A DNA stretch of 7,646 bases. Origin: Candidatus Sumerlaeota bacterium. Lineage in GTDB: Bacteria > Sumerlaeota > Sumerlaeia > UBA8349. The position numbers and the translations under genes are program-made. This document shows positions 1-6,157 of this stretch, in pieces; position 1 is the stretch's first letter, and every line of letters begins with the position of its first letter. The stretch spans positions 1 through 7,646 of the forward strand of contig DNPO01000131.1 in the NCBI GenBank assembly GCA_003501375.1, written 5' to 3'. The notes under the pieces are model-generated. The model made no database searches and was not told the origin of the DNA. It saw only the letters and a program-made list of their open reading frames with translations.

Positions 1-187
1 CTGGGTGCTTTTCCGGATTGAGGGGAATGAGTTCGCCGGTACTAACGGCTTCGGCGCGGAGGCCATTGAGTTGTTCTTCTGAACCGTTAATCCAAACGAT
101 GTTGTCAGGGAGGCAGAGGGCTGCCATTTCCTCAATCCAATTGAGGAGGATGCTGTTGCTTGTCAGAGGTGTATTCGCAGGGGGCAC
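1..187 (-). CDS. pckG: Phosphoenolpyruvate carboxykinase (GTP), N-terminal part, cut by the window edge
   Basis: Only the first 62 codons are present; the rest lies beyond position 1. The family enzyme converts oxaloacetate and GTP to phosphoenolpyruvate, CO2 and GDP in the cytoplasm, at the start of gluconeogenesis. The call rests on the N-terminal block typical of GTP-dependent PEPCK: LLNWIEEMAALCLPDNIVW, then a NGSEEQ stretch and a LIPLNPEKHP stretch, matching the family pattern W-x-E-E-x-x-x-L-C-x-P-D-x-I-x-W-x-x-G-S and L-N-P-E-K. The catalytic and nucleotide-binding loops are outside the window. I chose the GTG at 185-187 because a strong purine-rich ribosome-binding site (GGAAGGA) lies 7 bases upstream; no ATG is available in this frame before the conserved block. 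The gene follows the TPR gene on the same strand, but an intrinsic terminator lies between them, so it is probably transcribed separately. No convincing promoter is visible in the short gap. Confidence 0.85.
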   Translation of the reverse strand, partial: MPPANTPLTSNSILLNWIEEMAALCLPDNIVWINGSEEQLNGLRAEAVSTGELIPLNPEKHP

Positions 188-194
188 AAGCAGT

Positions 195-201
195 TCCTTC
201 C
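195..201 (-). promoter_or_regulatory. Ribosome-binding site fixing the pckG GTG start
   Basis: On the minus strand this reads GGAAGGA, followed by a 7-base spacer and GTG. It is the only good Shine-Dalgarno match in the leader and decides the start in a frame without an early ATG. Confidence 0.6.
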
Positions 202-237
202 TTTCGTGTGGGGGTGTATGCTGCAAAATTAGATAAA

Positions 238-264
238 CGAAAAGCACGGGGAATACCCGTGCTT
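238..264 (-). terminator. Intrinsic terminator of the TPR gene
   Basis: A perfect 9-bp stem (AAGCACGGG, 242-250, with CCCGTGCTT, 256-264) encloses a 5-base loop. On the minus strand it is followed by TTTTCGTTTA. It begins 9 bases after the TPR stop codon and precedes pckG, so it should end the TPR transcript and insulate pckG. The stem is symmetric, but the plus-strand side has a poorer T-tract and no gene upstream. Confidence 0.75.
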
Positions 265-272
265 CTTTGAAA

Positions 273-2477
273 TTATTTTTTCAAGGCGTTCAGTTTTTCT
301 TTTACTTTGTCACTGAGTTCTTTGTCTTTCGACTTGGCAAGCGCCTGTTCATAATTTTTACGTGCATCATCCGTACGGTTGAGTTTTTGGTAAGTGTCCG
401 CTATGTGATCATAAATAACTGGGTCGTTAATCATTTTTTGCACCACGCTCTCAAAGAGAGCCAAGGCTTTTTGATAATCAGCCTTTTGGTAGTAAACCCA
501 GCCAAGTGAATCAACAATGTGAGGAGCGTTGGGTTTGAGCGTAAGCGCTTTTTGGATGAGCGTGAGTGCTTCGTCAATGTTCTTGTTTTGCTCTGCAAAC
601 AAATACCCCAGCGAGTTTGCCGCTTCGGCAAAATCTGGCGTGATAGTCAGGGCGCGCCGGAACAAATTTTCCGTGTCGTCCAAGCGCTTTTGATCCCAGC
701 GGATAAGGCCCAGTTCGTACAACGCGTCCGCGTTAGTGGCGTATTCGTTAAGAAGCGCTTCGACAGCCGGGTCTATCTTGGCAGCATCGCCGGATTTTTG
801 ATAGATGCGAATCAACGTGGTTTTCATTTTCCAGTTCTTCGCATCGGCTTTAATCGCAGTATTGGTTGCTTCAATGGCTTTCGGATAATTTTTGGTTTCG
901 ATCAGCACCTGTACCAGTAATTCGCGCAACACGGCCTGTTCTTTTGGGGTGACTTTTTTGAGTCCGCTTTCCAATGTGGGAGCGGCTTCTTCCAGACGGT
1001 CCATTTGCATCAGGACGGAGACAAGCGCCGAATAGAGGGTGGCATTCTCCGGGGTTTTCCCTATGGCGCTTTTGAGAACAGCGAGTGCTTCTTCCAATTT
1101 CCCCGATTGAACGAGCGTTTGCATTTCCAGTTCTGGAATATCTTTATTCTCAGGGTCAACTGCTCGCAACTGCGCAATCAGTTTTTTTGTTTCGTCCGGG
1201 ATGTCTAACGTAAGTGACATCCCGATGGCTTGCAAAAGACCAGCAGAACTGTTGTCGCTGTAATGAACAAAATTATCGAGTGCTTTGGTGAGTTCTTCCT
1301 TGTTGCCGCGGTCGGATTCCAGGCGGGCAAGGAACAACCAACCTTCAGTGTTATGCGCGTCGTATTCCAGCAGGGCGCGAACAACGCGGATTGCCTCGTC
1401 GGTTTTTCCTGTGCTGATGAGGATGGCTGCGTAGCGAGTTTGCAGGTCAGTGCGTCCCGGGTATTCTTCCGCCAACGACTTATAAAAGTTCAGGATTTCT
1501 TCCGGTTTGCCGTCTTTGACCAAGATACGACTGAGCTCTTTACGCACAGAAGCGTCTTCCGGGGCGGTCACTGTTGCTTGGCGCAAAACTTCAAGCACTT
1601 TGGGACGGTTGTTGGCGTCTTGGTATATCTTAGCCAGTTGGATATAATTTTCCATCTCCTTTGGCTGGGTCAGGAGCAAATTTTCCAGATAAGGAATCGC
1701 CTCTTCCGGTTTACCCTTTTCCATTTTGATGAAAGCAAGAATTTTGCAGAAGGGCGCTGCCGGCACACCTGGTCGTGCTTCAATAATGGCTTGGGTGACG
1801 TCTTCCAGTTTGTCTAATATCTTATTGCGGTCCGCTTCATTTTTCGCGTCGCGATACTGACGCCCATATTGCTGGTGCAGTGTTTGCAGAACGATCCATT
1901 GGCGTGGCGCAATTTTGCGCGCTCTTTCGAGCGTTTCAATCCCGCGGGCGGAATCGCCGCTTTGCCCATATTGCTCAGCCAAGATCAAATAAGCATCTGC
2001 TTCTGTGGGAACCGCTTTAATCAAAGCCTCGCATGCTTCTATCGCGTCCTTGGGTTTGTTTGACTCGCGCAGAACTTGAATTTCGATCAGACGAAGCCTA
2101 TAGGGCCAAGTGGTGCGGTCAGCGGGCAGTTTGCTCAAGACTTGAACTGCTTCGGCTCGTTGTCCGGTGCGGAGTAAAAAACTAATGGTTGAAAAACTGC
2201 TCAGGAAAGTTGCTTGTTGCTTTTCTGTGGCAGAAAAGGTTTCTGGTTGTACGTGAACCGGATAGGGAAAGGCTTCGGGGTAGCCTTCCATCCTTTGCAG
2301 GAGTGTGCGAATTTGCTCCTGAGAAACCGAGGTGTTTCCTGCGGTTAGAGCGGGTTCTGCAGAAAAACCAGTGATTTCCAGTGCGCCTAACAACAGCAGG
2401 ACGCTGGCACCAATATGGAGTGACCTATGGGTGAGGGGAGACATGTGAAGGATGCAATCGTCCGTTTCTTTTCCCAT
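273..2477 (-). CDS. Exported tetratricopeptide-repeat protein
   Basis: The 734-residue protein has a signal peptide at about residues 12-40 (basic n-region THRS, hydrophobic core IGASVLLLLGALEITGF, likely cleavage after FSA), so it should act beyond the inner membrane. No lipobox cysteine is visible. Almost all of residues 115-720 is helical TPR repeats with the usual W/L-G-Y-A-P spacing. The C-terminal repeats are clearest: NADALYELGLIRWDQ, FAEAANSLGYLFAEQ, APHIVDSLGWVYYQK and DPVIYDHIADTYQKL. No catalytic domain is evident, which suggests a protein-binding scaffold, as in TPR proteins that help outer-membrane assembly or polysaccharide export; the partner is unknown. The ATG at 2477 has only a weak AGG nearby. 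The ATG at 2444 (residue 12) gives a more classical signal peptide without the acidic KETDD lead, and could be the real start. The gene stands between two terminators and is transcribed alone, so no flagellar role is implied by position. Confidence 0.9.
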   Translation of the reverse strand: MGKETDDCILHMSPLTHRSLHIGASVLLLLGALEITGFSAEPALTAGNTSVSQEQIRTLLQRMEGYPEAFPYPVHVQPETFSATEKQQATFLSSFSTISFLLRTGQRAEAVQVLSKLPADRTTWPYRLRLIEIQVLRESNKPKDAIEACEALIKAVPTEADAYLILAEQYGQSGDSARGIETLERARKIAPRQWIVLQTLHQQYGRQYRDAKNEADRNKILDKLEDVTQAIIEARPGVPAAPFCKILAFIKMEKGKPEEAIPYLENLLLTQPKEMENYIQLAKIYQDANNRPKVLEVLRQATVTAPEDASVRKELSRILVKDGKPEEILNFYKSLAEEYPGRTDLQTRYAAILISTGKTDEAIRVVRALLEYDAHNTEGWLFLARLESDRGNKEELTKALDNFVHYSDNSSAGLLQAIGMSLTLDIPDETKKLIAQLRAVDPENKDIPELEMQTLVQSGKLEEALAVLKSAIGKTPENATLYSALVSVLMQMDRLEEAAPTLESGLKKVTPKEQAVLRELLVQVLIETKNYPKAIEATNTAIKADAKNWKMKTTLIRIYQKSGDAAKIDPAVEALLNEYATNADALYELGLIRWDQKRLDDTENLFRRALTITPDFAEAANSLGYLFAEQNKNIDEALTLIQKALTLKPNAPHIVDSLGWVYYQKADYQKALALFESVVQKMINDPVIYDHIADTYQKLNRTDDARKNYEQALAKSKDKELSDKVKEKLNALKK

Positions 2478-2520
2478 ACGCCTAGAATCGGCAAAATGGG
2501 AAAGAATTGCAGGGGGTGGG

Positions 2521-2554
2521 TGTTAAATACCGCCCTTATTCTAAACGTTTAACA
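2521..2554. promoter_or_regulatory. Inverted repeat overlapping the TPR promoter, possible operator
   Basis: TGTTAAA (2521-2527) and its exact complement TTTAACA (2548-2554) are 20 bases apart. The right half overlaps the proposed -10 box. The arrangement would suit a dimeric regulator, but 7-bp arms in AT-rich DNA can arise by chance. Confidence 0.2.
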
Positions 2555-2579
2555 TACTGCCTGTAGGTAAAAGGTGCAA
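2551..2579 (-). promoter_or_regulatory. Candidate sigma-70 promoter of the TPR gene
   Basis: On the minus strand, TTGCAC (2574-2579) is separated by exactly 17 bases from TATGTT (2551-2556). The -35 box matches three and the -10 box four of six consensus positions. Transcription would begin near 2544, giving a leader of about 67 bases. An alternative -10-like TAGAAT lies slightly downstream but lacks a matching -35. Confidence 0.3.
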
Positions 2580-2629
2580 CGAAAAAGAGGAGGGAAAGCA
2601 AGGAGTTGATACGGAGGAATGTAGGACGG

Positions 2630-2710
2630 AAAATAAAAAAATGGGAGTCATGGGATAAACAGGAATAATGAAAAATAACTTCATCATTCCTGTTTATCCC
2701 ACGACTCCCA
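2630..2710 (-). terminator. Very long intrinsic terminator closing the flagellar operon
   Basis: The arms at 2642-2672 and 2680-2710 pair over 29 of 31 positions (8 bp, one mismatch, 16 bp, one mismatch, 5 bp) around a 7-base loop. On the minus strand the hairpin is followed by a run of seven T, then ATTTT. It begins 10 bases beyond the fliO stop, so it should end the fliL-fliM-fliN-fliO message. No T-run follows it on the plus strand, so it acts in one direction. The stem is much longer than a normal terminator stem. Confidence 0.85.
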
Positions 2711-2720
2711 ACTCTATCAC

Positions 2721-3278
2721 CTACCCCTTTTCCTCATCTTTAATAGTTTCTTCAATCAAATGTCCCAAACGACGGTTGAAGGTACTGGTGGCAGGCGTTT
2801 CTGTTCCAGCGGTCGGCTGTGCCCATTCCCCTTCCACCTCGTGAATTTCTGTAAGTGTGGTAATGTTTTGCGGTGTCATGCCCAAGAGGAGCGTTTGTCC
2901 GCGAACACGCACGAGCACCAAACTGCGGCGTCCACCGAGCATTTTCGTGGCGACAATGCGAATGGCATCGGACTTACCGCCGGTTGCAACATTTTTGGGG
3001 AGAAAGCGGCGTGCAGCCCAAGCGGCTGCAATGATCAACCCGAGTACCAAGACCAGAGAAAAAAGCATTTTTGCCAGAAGAATCCCCGGATTATCGGTTG
3101 CGGGAAGTTTGCCTGTGGCCGTGTCGCTGGCACTGGTACCCACACCCGAAAGGTTTCCCAGAATATCCGTTCCTTTTCCCGTGGCTGGTTCCTGGGCGGC
3201 AAAGGAGAGCGTAGTCAGCACCAGAAAGAGCAGAAGGAGGAAGAGGTTGCGGGAGAGTGTGATGGTACGGGGAAGCAT
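2721..3278 (-). CDS. fliO: Flagellar biosynthesis protein FliO
   Basis: FliO is a small membrane protein that helps assemble the FliP/FliQ/FliR export gate of the flagellar type III secretion system. The 185 residues show an N-terminal hydrophobic signal-like segment (residues 11-28, ending SFAA), a low-complexity Thr/Gly/Ser stretch, and a membrane helix at about 65-88 (GILLAKMLFSLVLVLGLIIAAAW) followed by positive residues (ARRF). A compact cytoplasmic FliO domain follows at about 104-147, with the typical pattern of basic, glycine and hydrophobic residues (MLGGRRSLVLVRVRGQTLLLGM). The charged tail is variable. An N-terminal signal peptide plus an internal anchor is found in longer FliO proteins. 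The ATG at 3278 is the only start available before the hydrophobic segment, and an in-frame TGA lies just upstream, but no Shine-Dalgarno sequence precedes it. Position after fliN supports the call. Unusually, a 255-bp repeat cluster lies between the two genes, and no fliP follows. Confidence 0.88.
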   Translation of the reverse strand: MLPRTITLSRNLFLLLLFLVLTTLSFAAQEPATGKGTDILGNLSGVGTSASDTATGKLPATDNPGILLAKMLFSLVLVLGLIIAAAWAARRFLPKNVATGGKSDAIRIVATKMLGGRRSLVLVRVRGQTLLLGMTPQNITTLTEIHEVEGEWAQPTAGTETPATSTFNRRLGHLIEETIKDEEKG

Positions 3279-3342
3279 AATTGTTTTGGTTCACGCGTGT
3301 TTTATGGTATTTGGAGTACATCCCGAAGGAATGAGATACACT

Positions 3343-3373
3343 AGCCGGGGGTAAGCGAAGCGCAACCCCCGGT
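3343..3373 (+). repeat. Palindromic module B, left copy
   Basis: A 31-base unit with GC-rich ends CCGGGGGT and ACCCCCGG around a core reading AAGCGAAGCGCA. It is an exact reverse complement of the unit at 3484-3514, and each can fold alone into an 8-bp-stem hairpin. Confidence 0.85.
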
Positions 3374-3483
3374 AGGCAACGCATCATTTTGCACCCTGAA
3401 GGGTGCGACTGCAAAAAATGGTATAAACTAAATACGCTTTGTCAACGTTGTCGCACCCCTTCAGGGTGCATTTTTTTTGCTCG

Positions 3484-3514
3484 ACCGGGGGTTGCGCTTC
3501 GCTTACCCCCGGCT
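3484..3514 (-). repeat. Palindromic module B, right copy (inverted)
   Basis: Identical to the left module at all 31 positions when read on the minus strand. The perfect identity contrasts with the diverged sequence on both sides of it. Confidence 0.85.
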
Positions 3515-3603
3515 GGCCTGCCTGCGAAGCACTTATATCTCATCCCTTCGGGATGTACTGCAAACTACGATTAACACCACAAAACACGCATGAGCCTTGT
3601 TTT

Positions 3604-4098
3604 TTATCCCAACTGTTGGATACGTTCCTTGGGATCAATAACGTCGGTCAAGCGGATACCAAATTTTTCGTTCACGACAACGACTTCACCAAACGCCATG
3701 AGTTTGCGATTGACGTACACCTCAAAGGGTTCGCCGACCATTTTTTCCAATTGGATAACGGACCCCTGCTGGAGTTGCAAGAGTTCGTTGATTAGCATCT
3801 TACAACGGCCAACTTCTACGGTAACGTCCAGCGGAAGGTCGAGAAGAAAGTCAATATCTACCGATCCTTGTTCGTGTGGCTGTTGCGAAGCGCCAAAGTA
3901 AGGGGCGGTTGCGGATGCGGTTGGGCCTCCGCGCGGTGCGGCCGCGGGTTGAGGAGCAGGTTCGTGCGTTGGCTCTGGAGTCGGAGGGGGAGCGGCGGCT
4001 GCGCCGCCCTGGCTGGCTTCGGCCATTTCGCGGAACGCGTCTTCCCAAGAGATTTCTTCGTCTTCGCTGCCTGTTTTGGGATCGGTGGGGTCGGCCAT
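3604..4098 (-). CDS. fliN: Flagellar motor switch protein FliN
   Basis: FliN forms the lower ring of the flagellar switch (C-ring) together with FliM and also docks the export ATPase complex through FliH. The SpoA domain fills residues 82-158 and is highly typical: FLLDLPLDVTVEVGR, then ELLQLQQGSVIQLEK, the GEPFEVYVN stretch, and GEVVVVNEKFGIRLTDVI. The first 80 residues are an acidic start, a Pro/Ala-rich linker (about 33-66) and a short connector. At 164 residues the protein resembles the longer FliN variants; FliY, which carries a CheC-like phosphatase domain, is excluded because no such domain is present. The ATG is preceded by TAGGAG with a 7-base spacer. This Shine-Dalgarno lies in the 16-base gap after the fliM stop, indicating cotranscription and probably coupled translation. 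The 3' neighbour fliO is 325 bases away across the repeat cluster. Confidence 0.95.
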   Translation of the reverse strand: MADPTDPKTGSEDEEISWEDAFREMAEASQGGAAAAPPPTPEPTHEPAPQPAAAPRGGPTASATAPYFGASQQPHEQGSVDIDFLLDLPLDVTVEVGRCKMLINELLQLQQGSVIQLEKMVGEPFEVYVNRKLMAFGEVVVVNEKFGIRLTDVIDPKERIQQLG

Positions 4099-4114
4099 GA
4101 GAAGGCTCCTAATT

Positions 4115-5095
4115 CTATGGTTCTTGTTTCAGGATATCGGTGATTTGAATAGATTTGCTGCCACGCGTAACACCGCCAACTGCGCGGAATTTCAGAACAT
4201 CTTCAAGATAGACGTTCAAAGCGGTGCCATTGCGTTCTTTCAATGGCAAAATATCGCCCACTTTCAGGTTCATGACTTCGCGGGCGGTAATCTCAGAGGT
4301 GCCTAACCGAACGCGTAAATCAATGGGAACCTGTCGCAGGGATTCTTTAATGCGGCCTGCCCACGTATTTTCAGTGTCCATGCTCTCGCTCTGAAAGCGT
4401 GCGCGGAGTTTTTCCTTGAGTGGCTCAATGGTGGAGTAGGGGAGACAGAAGAATAATTTTTCGCTCACGTCCTCAAACGACATTTCAATCTCCACCACCC
4501 AGACGGGGTCGCTGGTGGTGACGATGGAGACGAATTGTGGGTTTACTTCGCTACGCATGTGGATAACGTCAAGTTTTTGAACCGGTTGCCAGGCACGCGC
4601 ATAGTCGCGGAGCATGATGTCCACGACCGTTTTAATCAGGCGGTTTTCTATGGGGGTAAAGTCGCGCCCCTCCATCTTGTAGTACGATGTACCCTTTCCG
4701 CCAAAGAAACTGTTCACCATGGTATAGACCAATTTGCCCTCTAACACCAGGAGGCTGGAGCCTTTGAGCGGATCGAGACGGAAAATGTGATAACTGGAAG
4801 GAATGGATTGACCACGCATAAACTCGCCGAATTTTGTCATATCGGCATTGAGCATATTGACGTCCACAATGCGCTGCATCGCGCCGCTGATGGACTGGCG
4901 GAAAAAGCGAGTGAAGCGCTCATGCACCATTTCGAGCGTCGGCAATTTACCACGCACGACGCGATCCTGGTTTGTGAAGTCGTAAGGAGCAAACGCACCA
5001 TCCTTGGCAGGGGCATCAGTCCCTGACTTGATGTTGCCACCGGTGAGTCCGGCTAGGAGGGCATCTACTTCTTCTTGGGAAAGTACTTCGCCCAT
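4115..5095 (-). CDS. fliM: Flagellar motor switch protein FliM
   Basis: FliM is the middle C-ring protein: it binds CheY-P, contacts FliG and pairs with FliN to set rotation direction. From the ATG at 5095 it has 326 residues, the usual family length. The N-terminal CheY-P binding motif is intact (VLSQEEVDALLAGL, residues 4-17), followed by a flexible linker and the conserved YDFTNQDR (38-45). The middle domain, related to CheC, spans about 45-235 and contains the diagnostic FFGGKG (130-135) at the FliG interface. The C-terminal SpoA domain (about 245-320; LRVRLGTSEITAREVMNLKVG) pairs with FliN. An in-frame TTG two codons upstream (5101) is possible, but GAGG at 5103-5106 sits 7 bases before the ATG and only one base before the TTG, so the ATG is preferred. 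The fliL stop lies 13 bases upstream, and the spacing implies one operon. An intact CheY motif implies a chemotaxis system elsewhere in the genome. Confidence 0.96.
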   Translation of the reverse strand: MGEVLSQEEVDALLAGLTGGNIKSGTDAPAKDGAFAPYDFTNQDRVVRGKLPTLEMVHERFTRFFRQSISGAMQRIVDVNMLNADMTKFGEFMRGQSIPSSYHIFRLDPLKGSSLLVLEGKLVYTMVNSFFGGKGTSYYKMEGRDFTPIENRLIKTVVDIMLRDYARAWQPVQKLDVIHMRSEVNPQFVSIVTTSDPVWVVEIEMSFEDVSEKLFFCLPYSTIEPLKEKLRARFQSESMDTENTWAGRIKESLRQVPIDLRVRLGTSEITAREVMNLKVGDILPLKERNGTALNVYLEDVLKFRAVGGVTRGSKSIQITDILKQEP

Positions 5096-5102
5096 GAGCA
5101 AA

Positions 5103-5106
5103 CCTC
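5103..5106 (-). promoter_or_regulatory. Ribosome-binding site that selects the fliM ATG
   Basis: GAGG on the minus strand lies between the fliL stop and the fliM start, 7 bases from ATG (5095) and 1 base from an alternative TTG (5101). The spacing favours the ATG. Confidence 0.6.
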
Positions 5107-5108
5107 GA

Positions 5109-5819
5109 TTAGATTACATTCACGCTGCCGTCAAAACCGACGCGTTTGATTTTTCCTGCTCCCAACAAATCATCCAGCCGAACTTTAATTTCTTTTTGAA
5201 GTAGTTCCAGACCTTCTTGACTGGTCAGGTCTTCTTTGGATTTGCCGCTAAAGACAAAGACCAGTTTATCCATGATCAGGTACTCACTCTTACGAATCAC
5301 CTCCACGTTTTCCTTGGAAGTGGCTTCGATCCAAATTGATGCGTAAACCTTTTGAGGAGAACCCTTCAGGTTGGTCATGATGGGTTTGGAAAGTTTATAA
5401 ACGGGGGGACCGTCATCTTCCGGTTTCCCTTTTCCTTCTTTGCCTTCACCCTTGCCTTCTTCTCCTCCTCCGTGTCCGCCTTTGGCCGGCGCTTCTTTTG
5501 CTGCCTCGCCATGTCCACCACTGGCGGCTGCCTCGCCATGTGCGCCCTTTGCCGCTTCTTTAGGCGTTTCTTTGGCTGCTGTTTCTCCGTGCCCGCCTTT
5601 GACTTCTTCCTTGGCGGCTGTTACGCCTGGGTCTTCGGGCGTACCCACTTCTTTAGGGGCCGCTGGCTGCTTGCTCATCATCATTTTGGCTGCAAATGCC
5701 CCACCAGCCGCAGCGCCAACCAAGGCAACAACGCCTATAATGATAAAAAGGAGTTTCCCTTTTTTCTTTGCTTGAACTGGTTTTTCTTTGGATTCAGCAC
5801 TGGGCGTTTCGTTAGCCAC
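5109..5819 (-). CDS. fliL: Flagellar basal body-associated protein FliL with histidine/glycine repeat linker
   Basis: FliL is an inner-membrane protein beside the motor that surrounds or stabilises stator units (MotA/MotB), with its C-terminal domain in the periplasm. The 236 residues comprise a short basic cytoplasmic tail (1-22), one membrane helix (about 23-45, LLFIIIGVVALVGAAAGGAF), a long low-complexity linker (50-138) and the FliL domain (about 139-236: VYKLSKPIMTNLKG, YASIWIEA, and a charged helix ending in LDDLLGAGKIKRVGF). The linker is unusual. It has four GGHGE/GAHGE-type units (about 75, 92, 101 and 114) separated by Lys/Glu/Ala spacers, then a Gly/Lys/Glu run. Other FliL proteins have shorter linkers. 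The start is GTG, preceded by GAGGT with a 9-base spacer. fliL is the first recognised gene of the operon; fliM follows after 13 bases. Confidence 0.93.
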   Translation of the reverse strand: MANETPSAESKEKPVQAKKKGKLLFIIIGVVALVGAAAGGAFAAKMMMSKQPAAPKEVGTPEDPGVTAAKEEVKGGHGETAAKETPKEAAKGAHGEAAASGGHGEAAKEAPAKGGHGGGEEGKGEGKEGKGKPEDDGPPVYKLSKPIMTNLKGSPQKVYASIWIEATSKENVEVIRKSEYLIMDKLVFVFSGKSKEDLTSQEGLELLQKEIKVRLDDLLGAGKIKRVGFDGSVNVI

Positions 5820-5904
5820 TGGTCTGATACCTCAACTTTCAGAACATTGTCGGGACGGTACGTTTTTTTTGTGTGACAAACGCACTGGGCGATCATCATG
5901 GCTG

Positions 5905-5933
5905 AGTATAAGACCTTGCGTAACGAATTGCCA
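5905..5933 (-). promoter_or_regulatory. Weak candidate promoter in front of fliL
   Basis: TATACT (5905-5910) on the minus strand matches five of six -10 positions. At 17 bases upstream the -35 position reads TGGCAA, a poor match. The same stretch superficially resembles a sigma-54 site, but the GG and GC pairs are one base out of register. fliL may instead be read from upstream with the small orphan gene. Confidence 0.2.
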
Positions 5934-5968
5934 GTTTTTTTGACAGGACGTGCATTGGGTAGGATTTA

Positions 5969-6157
5969 TTACGAACGAGATGGGTTCAGCGTATTTTCGC
6001 AGACGCGGTCAATACTACGTGCCACCATGTTTTTAATGCGCATTTGGTGCAACTGTGAAACATTATAGGCACCCGTTTTAGTTGTGGTATCTGGCTGTGA
6101 AATAGTACGCAGGAAGATGTCGATGTTGGTTGTTTGTTTGGATTCTTCGGGTTTCAT
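5969..6157 (-). CDS. Small orphan protein at the head of the flagellar operon
   Basis: I do not recognise this 62-residue product. It has no hydrophobic segment or signal peptide, is rich in Ser/Thr/Asn, and has an amphipathic basic stretch (about 33-50, VSQLHQMRIKNMVARSI) and one cysteine (C53). The coding claim rests on an excellent ribosome-binding site (AAGGAG at 6166-6171, 8 bases before the ATG), the same strand as fliL, and a 149-base gap to fliL without a terminator. It may be cotranscribed with fliLMNO. A FlgM-like anti-sigma role was considered because of the nearby sigma-28 site, but no FlgM signature is visible. The start ATG overlaps by four bases (ATGA) the stop of a possible 28-codon upstream frame. 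Confidence 0.6.
   Translation of the reverse strand: MKPEESKQTTNIDIFLRTISQPDTTTKTGAYNVSQLHQMRIKNMVARSIDRVCENTLNPSRS

Larger units (their letters stand above)
3310..3564. repeat. Composite mirrored palindrome cluster between fliN and fliO
   Basis: Two arms in inverted orientation carry the same three modules in mirror order (A-B-C, a roughly 45-base centre, C'-B'-A'). Each module is itself palindromic. A is CATCCC-GAA-GGAATG at 3319-3333, with CATCCC-TTC-GGGATG at 3541-3555. B is a 31-bp unit bounded by CCGGGGGT and ACCCCCGG at 3343-3373, with an exact reverse complement at 3484-3514. C is GCACCCTGAAGGGTGC at 3391-3406, with a copy carrying one extra base at 3453-3469. The outer ends match over TTTG-x-AGTACATCCC. 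Modules are nearly identical while the spacers between them differ in length and sequence, including about 17 extra bases between B' and A'. This favours a mosaic of REP-like units over one recently inverted segment. There is no open frame resembling a transposase and no clear target duplication. Within the fli message it could form one long hairpin or six local ones. Confidence 0.85.

Noticed and set aside
1230..1817. A 195-codon plus-strand open frame
   Set aside because: It is the reverse of the TPR repeats; repeated coding sequence often leaves a long open antisense frame.
2760..3354. Open frames of 165 and 194 codons on the plus strand
   Set aside because: They are antisense to fliO, whose membrane helix and FliO domain are clear; neither has a ribosome-binding site or recognised motif.
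3091..3414. A 107-codon minus-strand frame across the repeat cluster and the fliO start
   Set aside because: It is out of frame with fliO and reads through palindromes; no domain is visible.
3453..3478. Plus-strand intrinsic terminator (GC hairpin followed by eight T)
   Set aside because: It has the form of a terminator, but no plus-strand gene lies upstream; the hairpin is module C' of the repeat cluster. It might stop antisense transcription, which cannot be judged here.
3310..3564. Simple MITE or insertion sequence
   Set aside because: The outer ends match only over a short stretch, no clear target duplication is seen, and the module spacers differ between arms; a mosaic of palindromic units fits better.
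5099..5101. TTG as the fliM start
   Set aside because: It is only one base from the Shine-Dalgarno, whereas the ATG at 5093-5095 has a 7-base spacer and gives the usual FliM N-terminus.
5918..5933. Sigma-54 promoter upstream of fliL (TGGCAATTCGTTACGC)
   Set aside because: The GG and GC pairs are 11 bases apart instead of 10, and the -12 element lacks the TTGC core.
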